A stretch of 64,000 nt of DNA from contig NZ_BMMM01000012.1 of the NCBI RefSeq assembly GCF_014645835.1, forward strand, positions 145,474-209,473, given 5' to 3'. Both the position numbers and the translations under genes were made by a program. The notes under the pieces are model-generated. The model ran no database searches. It saw only the letters and a list, made by a program, of their open reading frames with translations, and was not told the origin of the DNA. Below, one piece after another: positions 23,839-31,825 of this stretch (positions are counted from its first letter, which is position 1; each line of letters begins with the position of its first letter). This DNA comes from Streptomyces albiflavescens (GTDB lineage Bacteria > Actinomycetota > Actinomycetes > Streptomycetales > Streptomycetaceae).

Positions 23839-24975
23839 ATGGCGCAGCGGGCAGCGGCCGGGCGTCCCGGTGATACCGCCGGATCGGACGGCCCGAGCCC
23901 GGACGGCCCGAGCCGTACCGGTGGGTCGGACGGTCCAAGCCGTACCGCCGGATCGGACGGCCCGAGCCGTACCGGTGGGTCGGACGGTCCAAGCCGTACC
24001 GGCGGGCCGGACGGCATCGAGTTCGCCGAGCGCACCGCCCCGTTCCGGCGGGAGCTGCTCGCCCACTGCTACCGGCTGCTCGGATCGGTGGACGACGCCG
24101 AGGACCTGGTCCAGGAGACCTACCTGCGGGCGTGGCGCTCGTACGACGGTTTCGAGGGCCGGTCCTCGGTGCGGGCCTGGCTGTACCGCATCGCCACCAA
24201 CGCCTGCCTGACGGCGCTGCGGCACGGTTCCCGGCGTCAGCTGCCGTCCGGGCTCGGCGCTCCCGGCGACGACACGGATCCCGCGTCGGCCGGCGGCTCC
24301 GAGGCCGGCCGACTGCAGCCGGTGCCCGACGCGCTGGTGACCCCGGAGTCCGGCGACCCCGCGACAGTGGCCGTCGCGCGGGAGAGCCTTCGGCTCGCGC
24401 TGATCGCGGGGCTGCAGTACCTGCCGCCCGGCCAGCGGGCCGTGCTGCTCCTGCGGGACGTGCTGGCCTTCCCGGCAGCCGAGGTCGCCGAAATGCTCGG
24501 CACCAGCACCGCGGCGGTCAAGAGCAGCCTGCAGCGGGCCCGGTCCCGGCTCGCGCGGGTGGCGCCGACCCCGGAGCGGATCAGCGAACCCGCCGAACCC
24601 GAGATGCGCGCGCTGCTGGATCGGTACATCGCCGCCTTCGAGCGGTCCGACGCGGCGGCCCTGGAGCGGCTGCTGCGCGCCGACGCCACGCTGGAGCTGC
24701 CGCCTTCCCATGGGTGGTACACGGGCGGCGACGCCGCCGCGCACGCCGTCGCGGGGCTCGGCTCGCCCGGCGACTGGCGGATGGTCGCGACGGCCGCCAA
24801 CGGGCAACCCGCCGCGGCGGCCTACCGGCGCGGCGACGACGGCGCCCATCACGCGTACGGGATCGTCGTGCTCACCGCGGCCGGCACCGGCATCGCCCGG
24901 ATCACGGTGTTCGCCGACCCCGCCCTGTTCACCGCCTTCGGCCTGCCTCCGGTCCACAGGACCGATATTTCGTGA
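23839..24975 (+). CDS. ECF sigma-70 factor with C-terminal SnoaL-like domain
   Basis: A ~378-residue extracytoplasmic-function sigma factor of the long type. After a repetitive N-terminal tail (~60 residues, four copies of SDGPSRTGG-like units), region 2 is clear: RRELLAHCYRLLGSVDDAED then LVQETYLRAWRSYDGF. Region 4 follows near residues 195-245 (LPPGQRAVLLLRDVLAFPAA, then EVAEMLGTSTAAVKSSLQRA). The C-terminal ~130 residues (MRALLDRYIAAFERSDAAAL onward) form a SnoaL/NTF2-like domain, as in the SigJ/ECF41-ECF56-type sigma factors whose tail regulates activity instead of an anti-sigma protein. No anti-sigma gene is adjacent, which fits. ATG codons at 23836 and 23839 both fit the GGGAG site. Confidence 0.9.
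   Translation: MAQRAAAGRPGDTAGSDGPSPDGPSRTGGSDGPSRTAGSDGPSRTGGSDGPSRTGGPDGIEFAERTAPFRRELLAHCYRLLGSVDDAEDLVQETYLRAWRSYDGFEGRSSVRAWLYRIATNACLTALRHGSRRQLPSGLGAPGDDTDPASAGGSEAGRLQPVPDALVTPESGDPATVAVARESLRLALIAGLQYLPPGQRAVLLLRDVLAFPAAEVAEMLGTSTAAVKSSLQRARSRLARVAPTPERISEPAEPEMRALLDRYIAAFERSDAAALERLLRADATLELPPSHGWYTGGDAAAHAVAGLGSPGDWRMVATAANGQPAAAAYRRGDDGAHHAYGIVVLTAAGTGIARITVFADPALFTAFGLPPVHRTDIS
23881..24012 (+). repeat. 27-bp coding repeats in the sigma-factor N-terminus
   Basis: A 27-nt unit close to GGATCGGACGGCCCGAGCC plus GTACCGGT recurs about four and a half times with few changes, keeping frame and encoding SDGPSRTGG/SDGPSRTAG. Copies alternate between two sequence variants, suggesting expansion of a 54-nt doublet. 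Confidence 0.85.
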
Positions 24976-25014
24976 TCTGTTCGTCTTGGTCGCCTTTCAT
25001 GGGATTCTCGACCC

Positions 25015-25896
25015 ATGACGCCGATCACGGAGGTGGAGGGGCGCAGGCTCGCGCTCAGCAACCTGGAGAAGGTGCTGTACCCCGCGACCGGCTTCACCAA
25101 GGGCGAGGTGCTGCACTACTACGCGACCGTCGCGGACTCGCTCCTCGCTCATCTCCACAACCGGCCGCTCTCCTTCCTCCGCTACCCCGACGGGCCGGAC
25201 GGGCAGGTCTTCTTCGCCAAGAACGTGCCGCCCGGTACGCCCGACTGGGTCAGGACCGCCGAGGTCCCCCGCTCGGAGGGCCCTGCCCGCATGGTCCTGA
25301 TCCAGGACCTGGCCTCGCTCATGTGGGCGGCGAACCTCGTCACCGAGTTCCACACGCCCCAATGGCGGATGGACGCCCCCGGCGAGGCCGACCGGCTGGT
25401 GTTCGACCTCGACCCGGGGTCGCCGGCGACGATCGTCGAGTGCTGCGAGGTCGCGCTGTGGCTGCGGGAGCGGCTGGCCGCGGACGGGATGGCGGCGTAC
25501 GCGAAGACGTCCGGGTCGAAGGGGCTGCATCTGCTGGCGGCGCTGGAGCCGACGCCGTCCAAGGAGGTCACCGCGTACGCGAAGGAGCTCGCCGTCGAGG
25601 CCGAGCGTGCGCTGCGGGGCCGTGTCACCCACCGGATGACGAAGAACCTGCGGGGCGGGAAGGTCTTCGTCGACTGGAGCCAGAACGCCGCGCGCAAGAC
25701 GACGGCGACGCCGTACACCCTCCGCGCCCGGGCCGAGCCCACCGTGTCCGCTCCGGTGACCTGGGAAGAGGTCACGGAGTGCGCCACCGCGAACCAACTG
25801 GTCTTCCGCGCGCCGGACATCCCCCCTCGCCTCCAGCGGTACGGCGATCTCCTCGCGCCGCTCCTGAATCCCCGTCGCGCCGGGGCGCTGCCCTGA
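25015..25896 (+). CDS. ligD: LigD polymerase domain (NHEJ primase-polymerase)
   Basis: A 293-residue stand-alone polymerase domain of the archaeo-eukaryotic primase type. It fills gaps and adds nucleotides, preferably ribonucleotides, at breaks held by Ku. Landmarks are LSNLEKVLYPATGFTKGEVL at the start, VFFAKNVPP, the catalytic VFDLDPG (DxD metal motif, residues ~126-132), KTSGSKGLHLL (His of the active site) and GKVFVDWSQNA (third Asp) toward the end. The ligase and phosphoesterase domains of full LigD are absent, as is usual for this Streptomyces locus. It lies near ku, supporting a common repair role. ATG 25015 directly begins the conserved region. Confidence 0.92.
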   Translation: MTPITEVEGRRLALSNLEKVLYPATGFTKGEVLHYYATVADSLLAHLHNRPLSFLRYPDGPDGQVFFAKNVPPGTPDWVRTAEVPRSEGPARMVLIQDLASLMWAANLVTEFHTPQWRMDAPGEADRLVFDLDPGSPATIVECCEVALWLRERLAADGMAAYAKTSGSKGLHLLAALEPTPSKEVTAYAKELAVEAERALRGRVTHRMTKNLRGGKVFVDWSQNAARKTTATPYTLRARAEPTVSAPVTWEEVTECATANQLVFRAPDIPPRLQRYGDLLAPLLNPRRAGALP

Positions 25897-25942
25897 GTCG
25901 GTGTGGGCGCCCCGCGGCCCGCGCCCCGGAAGGGGCCCCCGG

Positions 25943-26746
25943 TTACACCCGTGCCCAGGTCTGGCGGTCGCGGGCCATGGCGTGGAGGGCCTCCACGTCG
26001 GCGGGTTTCAGGACGCCGCCCAGGTGGGCCAGGGAGGCGAGGTCGGTGTCCTGGAGGATGCGGATCTCGCGTGGGGGTGCCACGACGTCCAGGTCGGCGG
26101 GGCCGGACACGGCGAGGACGGGGTGGACCTCGGCGGTGAGGGCGTAGGAGGCGCGGTCGGCGTCCGCGCGGACTCGGCGCAGAAGCGGTTGCGGCTCGTG
26201 GCGACCCACGGTGACCATGGGGTCGGCGATCAGGACGCGTTGTTTGCGGGCGTAGAGGGTCCGGACGCAGAAGAGGCCGCCTGGCCCCAGGAGCAGGTGG
26301 TGGATGCGGTCGCCGCCGGGGAGGGGGATCGAGTGGAGGGTGTGCCACCCCGCGCCCTCCAGCTGGTCCAGGGCCTCGCCGACGGCCTGCTCGGCGGCCA
26401 GTGCGCGGCGTCGCGGATCGGGACGCAGCCGGTGCGCGGGGCCGGGATCCCGGTCGAGGGCGATCACCAGCGCCTCGCCGGGCCGGTTCGGGGCGAGGTC
26501 GTCGTCCGGGTGGAGGGTCAGCCGGGCCAGCTCGGCCGGGGTCGGGACCGGCGGCGGCCCCACCGTCACCGGGCCGGTCAGGAAGGGACCCAGCACATCG
26601 AGCACGTCCTCGCGCCGGTCCTCGCTGAGCAGGTTGACCCGGGCCGCCTCACGGTCGTACCAGGCGACGTTCCTTCCGTCCGCCAGACAGATGTACAGCC
26701 GCTCCTGGCCGTGCCGCCAGGTCGGTATGACGCGCAGTCCGTTCAT
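25943..26746 (-). CDS. NERD (nuclease-related) domain protein
   Basis: The 267-residue protein has a C-terminal NERD-like nuclease fold. EQAVGEALDQLEGAGWHTLH, then GGDRIHHLLLGPGGLFCVRT, which corresponds to the conserved ID-HL-x-GP-GvF-id strand. The catalytic Asp-Glu/Gln-x-Lys positions are not all obvious, so nuclease activity is uncertain. The N-terminal ~100 residues are a variable region with AWYDREAARVNLL. NERD proteins are linked to DNA processing in many bacteria. It is convergent with the ligD-type gene, 46 nt apart, so a link to end joining is possible but unproven. Confidence 0.8.
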   Translation of the reverse strand: MNGLRVIPTWRHGQERLYICLADGRNVAWYDREAARVNLLSEDRREDVLDVLGPFLTGPVTVGPPPVPTPAELARLTLHPDDDLAPNRPGEALVIALDRDPGPAHRLRPDPRRRALAAEQAVGEALDQLEGAGWHTLHSIPLPGGDRIHHLLLGPGGLFCVRTLYARKQRVLIADPMVTVGRHEPQPLLRRVRADADRASYALTAEVHPVLAVSGPADLDVVAPPREIRILQDTDLASLAHLGGVLKPADVEALHAMARDRQTWARV

Positions 26747-26878
26747 GCACCATCACCCCATGACCATGGGAACAGGCGGGGTGCTCCAGGGGCAAGAACC
26801 CGGTTACCTTTGGGAGGAGTTGGGGGAGTTGGGATTCGGTGGGAGGCGGCGTTGCGGACTCGCAGGAGGCAACCCGAT

Positions 26879-27361
26879 GTGCCCGCTCCGGACAGCCCCT
26901 GGAGCGAGATCGTGCCCGGCCTGTGGATGGGCGGACACGCGTTCTCGGGCCGTTCCGGTGAGCCGGAATTCGCTGTCGTACGGAATGAGTTCGACCTGGT
27001 CCTGACGCTGCTGCGGCTGCCGGGGCACGGCCCCGACCCCGGCGTCGAGCACCATGTGTGGCCCATTCCGGACGGACCCCTCGACGGTACGCAACTCGCG
27101 GGTGTGATGCGACTCGCGCGGGCCGCGGACGACGCGCTGGAGGACGGGCGCCGGGTTCTGGTGCGCTGCTATCACGGGTACAACCGTTCGGGACTGGTCA
27201 TCGCGCACGCGCTCGTCCTCGCCGGGCACACCGCCGAGGACGCGATACAGCTGATAAGGGCCCGTCGCTCGCCGTGGGCGCTGCACAACGAGCTGTTCGT
27301 GGAGTACCTGCGAGCGGGACTGGCCACGGCCCGCCTCCTCGAGGAACTCGCGGAGCCGTGA
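26879..27361 (+). CDS. Dual-specificity / tyrosine phosphatase-like protein
   Basis: A ~160-residue phosphatase of the cysteine-dependent family. The P-loop is VRCYHGYNRSGL: Cys and Arg of the CX5R motif are present, although the residue before the Cys is Arg where His is usual. Upstream are the fold-marking IVPGLWMGGHAF and EFDLVLTLLRLPG. A downstream helix AEDAIQLIRARRSP is typical of DSP-like proteins. The GTG at 26879 is chosen because AGGAGG lies 11 nt upstream; the long upstream extension is antisense to the NERD gene. The gene is divergent from NERD and stands alone. Substrate unknown. Confidence 0.85.
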   Translation: MPAPDSPWSEIVPGLWMGGHAFSGRSGEPEFAVVRNEFDLVLTLLRLPGHGPDPGVEHHVWPIPDGPLDGTQLAGVMRLARAADDALEDGRRVLVRCYHGYNRSGLVIAHALVLAGHTAEDAIQLIRARRSPWALHNELFVEYLRAGLATARLLEELAEP

Positions 27362-27650
27362 CGCCATAGCCGTACGAGCACCCATTCCCACCATGCCGGA
27401 CATCCGGCGTCGTACGCATGAGCAGACGGCTCCACGGCGGCCTTCAACGTCCGCGAGATCCCGCGGACGAACAAAAGGGACTTCCCTACGAATAAGGTGG
27501 ACGGGGCGACCGGCCGTCCGGAGCTGCGCCTGATCACCCGTGGTGGGCCCATCGTGGACGGTCACCGCGCCGACACCATCGTTCATTCTCTACGCCGACC
27601 TCGCGCGGGAGCGCTCTGCGGGGCGAGGGCGGCCCGGACGCAGGAGTGCA

Positions 27651-28409
27651 GTGACCCCCAGCCGCCCCAGCCGCCTCACGCGGGCAGCCGGCAGGCCCAC
27701 ACGCGCGGCCCTCGGTGCCGCCGTCGCCGCCGTACTCGTGGCGACCCTGGCGGGCTGCGGCGACTCCGGCGACCTGCGTGCCGCGGGAGCCACCCCCACC
27801 GCCGTCGGCCCGACCAAGCTGTGGCCCGAGGTGCCGCCCGCCTCGACGCCCGCCCTCGACTACGGCGAGGCGGACACCGAGACCGTCAAGGGCATCACGG
27901 CACCGGGCGACGACATCCACCGGGTGGATCCGGTCGCCGTGGTGCGTGCGGAGGTCGCCGCGCACCCGGACGAGTACACCGGCCCGCACGCCATGTACGC
28001 ACAGACCGTCGACCAGCTGACGTACTGCGGCAAGAAGGGCGCGCAGGGCAGGAGGTGCCCCATCCTCCAGGCGTACTACCGCGATCTCACCGGCGACGGG
28101 AAGGACGACCTGGTGCTCGGCATCCGCTTCCCCAAGGGCCAGCTGGGGGTGCGCGTGTACACCTTCACGCACCACAAACTGGTGCAGGTCATGGGCACCT
28201 CGGACAGCGTGGTCAGCGTGGAGCTGGCGGGCCGTGACGTGATCATCCGCTCTCCCTCGACACTGCCCGGATACGAGTTCCGTACGGTGTGGACCTGGGA
28301 CCCGCACCAGCACGCGATGCTGGCGACGCGCGACGAGATCCTGCGGGTGGGCACCGCCCCGCCGACGACGGCGATCCCCACGCTCTCGCCCTCCGCGAGC
28401 GCCTCATGA
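27651..28409 (+). CDS. Lipoprotein coupled to a histidine kinase
   Basis: A 252-residue lipoprotein with lipobox LATLAGC (Cys about residue 35). The mature domain holds a Cys pair (LTYCGKKGAQGRRCPILQ) and a repeat-like YYRDLTGDGKDDLVLGIRFP, an FG-GAP/calcium-binding-loop-like segment. The end is Thr/Pro/Ser-rich. GTG 27651 has GGAG 5 nt upstream. Its stop overlaps the kinase start (ATGA at 28406-28409), so the two are translationally coupled. By analogy with CseA in the sigE-cseABC system, where a lipoprotein modulates the kinase from outside, it may set the kinase's signalling; homology to CseA is not claimed. Confidence 0.8.
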   Translation: MTPSRPSRLTRAAGRPTRAALGAAVAAVLVATLAGCGDSGDLRAAGATPTAVGPTKLWPEVPPASTPALDYGEADTETVKGITAPGDDIHRVDPVAVVRAEVAAHPDEYTGPHAMYAQTVDQLTYCGKKGAQGRRCPILQAYYRDLTGDGKDDLVLGIRFPKGQLGVRVYTFTHHKLVQVMGTSDSVVSVELAGRDVIIRSPSTLPGYEFRTVWTWDPHQHAMLATRDEILRVGTAPPTTAIPTLSPSASAS

Positions 28410-29686
28410 GACAGACGTTTCAGCGCCTCCCCCAGTGGACCGCCACCCTCACCTGGAAGGCGGCCGCCTTCATCACGGTGATGTGCTGCGGCCTCGCCGC
28501 GCTCCTCGGCATCCTCGTGCACGTGTCGGTGACCGACCAGACCGTCGGCGAGGCCCGCGGCCGTGCGCTCGACCGGCTCGCCGACGTGACCACGAGGTAC
28601 GAGGCGGGAGACCGGCTGCCGCCGGACGCGGGCGTCGATCTCCCCAGGCTGCCGCCCGCGCTGCGCAAGCTCGCGGCGGACGGGAAGCGCGGCACGATGG
28701 TCCGCGACCAGGACGGGCACCCCACGATGTGGGCGGCAGGACCGGCGGACGGCGGACGCGCGCTCGCCGTCCAGTACGACTACGCGCAGGGCGCCCACAC
28801 CATCGACGCCCTGGACCGGGCGATCGTGTGGTCCTCGGCGCTGGCGATCGGCGCGACGCTGCTGGTGGGCTCGTTCGCGGTGACCCGGGTGACCCGCCGG
28901 CTGCACGCGACGGCACAGGTGGCGCGGCGGATCAGCGCGGGCGATCTGGACGCGCGCGTCAACGACCGGTGTACGCAGGATCCGACGCGACCCCAGGACG
29001 AGGTGGGCGCGGTCGCCGGGGCCCTCGACACGATGGCGTCCTCACTGCAGAGCAAACTCCTGAGCGAGCAGCGGTTCACGGCGGACGTGGCGCACGAGCT
29101 GCGCACCCCGCTGACCGGGCTGCACGCGGCGGCCGAGCTGCTGCCGCCGGGACGGCCGACCGAGCTGGTGCGCGACCGGGTGGCCGCGCTGCGCACGCTG
29201 ACCGAGGACCTGCTGGAGATCTCCCGCCTCGACGCGCGGAGCGAGCGGCTGGAGCTGGACTCGGAACCGCTGGCTCCGCTGGCCGAGCGGGTGGTGCGTG
29301 CGTCGGGCACCGACACCGAGGTCCGGGTCGCGCGGGACGCGCGCGTGGAGACCGACCGGCGCCGGCTGGAGCGGGTGCTGGGGAACCTGGTGGCGAACGC
29401 CCACAACCACGGCGCCGCGCCGGTGGTGCTGACGGTCGACGGCCCGGTCGTCACCGTGCGGGACCACGGCCGCGGCTATCCGGAGTACCTCGTGGCGCAC
29501 GGGCCGCAGCGCTTCCGCACGGAGGGCGGTTCGAAGGGGCACGGGCTCGGGCTGACGATCGCGCTCGGCCAGGCGGAAGTACTCGGCGCGCGGCTGACGT
29601 TCGGCAACGCTCCCGAGGGCGGCGCGGTGGCAACCCTGACTCTCCCTCAGTCCGGCCTCCCCGAACGGCCTTCCGGAGCAAGCTGA
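28406..29686 (+). CDS. Sensor histidine kinase, orphan
   Basis: A 426-residue membrane kinase. Two transmembrane helices (FITVMCCGLAALLGILV and AIVWSSALAIGATLLVGSFA) flank an outside sensor of about 95 residues. HAMP follows (TRRLHATAQVARRISAGDLD), then HisKA with DVAHELRTPLTGL, the N-box VLGNLVANAHNHG and the ATP lid GHGLGLTIALGQAE. All catalytic motifs are present. No response regulator adjoins it, so it is an orphan kinase paired instead with the overlapping lipoprotein. Its partner regulator must be elsewhere. The start overlaps the lipoprotein stop, and its 3' end runs into a 22-bp tandem repeat. Confidence 0.9.
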   Translation: MRQTFQRLPQWTATLTWKAAAFITVMCCGLAALLGILVHVSVTDQTVGEARGRALDRLADVTTRYEAGDRLPPDAGVDLPRLPPALRKLAADGKRGTMVRDQDGHPTMWAAGPADGGRALAVQYDYAQGAHTIDALDRAIVWSSALAIGATLLVGSFAVTRVTRRLHATAQVARRISAGDLDARVNDRCTQDPTRPQDEVGAVAGALDTMASSLQSKLLSEQRFTADVAHELRTPLTGLHAAAELLPPGRPTELVRDRVAALRTLTEDLLEISRLDARSERLELDSEPLAPLAERVVRASGTDTEVRVARDARVETDRRRLERVLGNLVANAHNHGAAPVVLTVDGPVVTVRDHGRGYPEYLVAHGPQRFRTEGGSKGHGLGLTIALGQAEVLGARLTFGNAPEGGAVATLTLPQSGLPERPSGAS

Positions 29687-29688
29687 AC

Positions 29689-29744
29689 GACCGTCCGGAG
29701 CAGCCCGAAGGACCGTCCGGAGCAGCCCGAAGGACCGTCCGGAG
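29689..29744. repeat. 22-bp tandem repeat after the kinase stop
   Basis: GACCGTCCGGAGCAGCCCGAAG occurs at 29689-29710 and 29711-29732, followed by GACCGTCCGGAG at 29733-29744. It begins three bases after the kinase stop codon. Each unit contains the dyad TCCGGA, so the tract may act as a protein-binding array or a weak terminator. Confidence 0.9.
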
Positions 29745-29854
29745 GACCCTGGGCGCCTCCGCGTCCCCGATGGCGCAGCGTGACCTGCGCGCACCCAGCG
29801 CCGCTCCTAATGTGGCGATTAGTCAGGTTAGCCCCCCTCTCGGAGGAGCCCCCC

Positions 29855-30334
29855 ATGTCTCAGCGATCCAGGTACGTGCGTCTCGCCATAGTCCTTGCCG
29901 CGGGCAGCCTCGTCGCCCTTGCCGGCGCCACCCCCGCCGTCGCCGGCGAGGGCTGGGATCCCGGGAGCGGCGACAGCCGCGAGTGGGTCGACGGATGGGA
30001 CAGCAGCGGCGTGTCATTCGCCGAAGGCTTCGACGGAAGCGAATCATTCGGCGAAGGCTTCGCGTTCACCGACGGCGGCGACGGAGGCGTCAGCACCTTC
30101 ACGGTCAAGGGCAGGGTCAACCTGAACGGCGGGCTGATCCTGCGCAGCTCCCCGACTCGCAACAGCCGGCTGGTCCGTGTCGCGAGGAACGGCGAGATCG
30201 TCCACATCTTCTGCAAGACCCGGGGCGAGTCGGTCAACGGCGACTCTCTCTGGTACCTGCTCGACGACGGCGGCACCTGGTCCTGGGGCCCGGCGCGCTT
30301 CATCGACGCCGTCGAGTCTCCCCCCTGGTGCTGA
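29855..30334 (+). CDS. Secreted SH3-like domain protein
   Basis: A 159-residue precursor with signal peptide (IVLAAGSLVALAGATPAVAG). A Gly/Ser/Asp-rich linker contains SFAEGFDGSESFGEGFAF. The C-terminal domain (residues ~80-159) reads as a bacterial SH3-like barrel: GRVNLNGGLILRSSPTRNS, LVRVARNGEIVHIFCKT, and LWYLLDDGGTWSWGPARFID. These domains bind peptidoglycan or peptide ligands in the cell wall. GGAGGAG lies 6 nt before ATG 29855. It ends just before a conserved cell-wall gene pair but is separated from it by about 95 nt. Confidence 0.75.
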   Translation: MSQRSRYVRLAIVLAAGSLVALAGATPAVAGEGWDPGSGDSREWVDGWDSSGVSFAEGFDGSESFGEGFAFTDGGDGGVSTFTVKGRVNLNGGLILRSSPTRNSRLVRVARNGEIVHIFCKTRGESVNGDSLWYLLDDGGTWSWGPARFIDAVESPPWC

Positions 30335-30429
30335 ACCGCCGACGCCGGCTTCCCCGGCAGATATACCGGAACAGCCCGTTTGTCATCACATAACGGGACA
30401 TCAGGTCCCTTGCTTGCTACGTTCCGGTC

Positions 30430-31806
30430 ATGATGCAGCGCGGAATGCCCGGAACGACCGTGACAGCGGCCCCGCCCGCACCCGCTGTACGCCTGCCCAG
30501 GCGCCGTGGCATCGAGTTCACCCTCATCGTCCTCGCCGTCCTGCTCTGCGTGTACGGCTACTGCGCTGTCGGTTTCGCGAAGAACGGCACGGTCCCGCCC
30601 GGCGCCGCCGGTTACGGCGCCGGGCTCGGCGTGCTCGCGCTGCTCGCGCACCTGGCGGTTCGGTTGCGGGCGCCGTACGCCGATCCGCTGCTGCTCCCCA
30701 TCGCCGTGCTCCTCAACGGCCTGGGCCTGGTGCTGATCTACCGGCTCGATCTGGAGACCCCGGGCGACCGGGCGGCCCCCATCCAGCTCATCTGGTCGAC
30801 GCTCGGTGTCGCGCTCTTCATCGTGGCCGTGCTCGTCCTGCGCGACCACCGCGTCCTTCAGCGCTACACGTACGTCTCCGTCGTCACCGCGCTGGCGCTG
30901 CTGATCCTGCCGATCCTCTTCCCCGCCGTGAACGGCGCCCGCATCTGGATCCGGATCGCCGGATTCTCCATCCAGCCGGGCGAGTTCGCGAAGGTGCTCC
31001 TCGCGGTCTTCTACGCCGGATATCTGGCCGCCAACCGCAACGCGCTCGCGTACACCGGCCGGCAGATCTGGAAGTTCAAGCGGCTCCAGCTCCCCACCGG
31101 CCGCGTGCTCGGCCCGATCGTCGCGATCTGGCTGCTGAGCGTCCTGGTGCTGGTACTGGAGCGGGACCTGGGCACGTCGTTGCTGTTCTTCGGCCTGTTC
31201 GTGATCCTGCTGTACGTCGCCACCGGCCGCACCGGCTGGATCGCGGTCGGACTGCTGCTGGCCTGCGTGGGCGCGGTCGCCGTCGGCTGGCTCGAACCGC
31301 ACGTCCACAGCCGGGTGCAGGACTGGCTGCACCCCTTCGCCTCGATCGAGGCGGGCCAGGGGCCCAACCAACTCGCCCAGTCCCTCTTCGCGTTCGCCGC
31401 CGGCGGGATGCTCGGCACCGGTCTCGGGCTCGGCCACTCGATCCTCATCGGCTTCGCCGCCAAGTCGGACTTCATTCTGGCGACCGCGGGCGAGGAGCTG
31501 GGCCTGGTCGGCCTGTCGGCGATCTTCCTCCTCTACGCCCTCCTCGTGGAGCGCGGCCACCGGGCGGGCCTCGCCCTGCGCGACCCCTTCGGACGGCTCC
31601 TCGCCATCGGCCTCGCGTCGATCATGGCCCTCCAGGTCTTCGTGATCGCGGGCGGGGTGACCGGCCTGATCCCGCTGACCGGCATGGCGATGCCGTTCCT
31701 CGCGCAGGGCGGTTCCTCGGTCGTCACCAACTGGATCATCGTGGCGCTGCTGATCCGGATCAGCGACTCCGCCCGCAGTCAGTACGACGGGACGGCGGCG
31801 CCGTGA
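30430..31806 (+). CDS. FtsW/RodA/SpoVE-family peptidoglycan glycosyltransferase
   Basis: A 458-residue integral membrane SEDS protein, which polymerises lipid II into glycan strands together with a class B PBP. It has 11-12 hydrophobic segments. Signature parts are IWIRIAGFSIQPGEFAKVLL (the catalytic SEDS loop region), VLERDLGTSLLFFGLF (with the conserved Glu-Arg-Asp), and AAKSDFILATAGEELGLVG. MAMPFLAQGGSSVVTNWI is at the C-terminus. Streptomyces carry several FtsW/RodA paralogues; this one, with its adjacent PBP, resembles the sporulation-related type. The downstream PBP gene starts 19 nt after its stop, so both form one operon. Confidence 0.93.
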   Translation: MMQRGMPGTTVTAAPPAPAVRLPRRRGIEFTLIVLAVLLCVYGYCAVGFAKNGTVPPGAAGYGAGLGVLALLAHLAVRLRAPYADPLLLPIAVLLNGLGLVLIYRLDLETPGDRAAPIQLIWSTLGVALFIVAVLVLRDHRVLQRYTYVSVVTALALLILPILFPAVNGARIWIRIAGFSIQPGEFAKVLLAVFYAGYLAANRNALAYTGRQIWKFKRLQLPTGRVLGPIVAIWLLSVLVLVLERDLGTSLLFFGLFVILLYVATGRTGWIAVGLLLACVGAVAVGWLEPHVHSRVQDWLHPFASIEAGQGPNQLAQSLFAFAAGGMLGTGLGLGHSILIGFAAKSDFILATAGEELGLVGLSAIFLLYALLVERGHRAGLALRDPFGRLLAIGLASIMALQVFVIAGGVTGLIPLTGMAMPFLAQGGSSVVTNWIIVALLIRISDSARSQYDGTAAP

Positions 31807-31825
31807 GTGCTCAGGAGGTCTCGCC

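Noticed and set aside
24132..26147. A 671-codon plus-strand frame spanning the sigma factor and ligD region in another frame
   Set aside because: It is out of frame with two firmly identified genes and is Arg-rich throughout.
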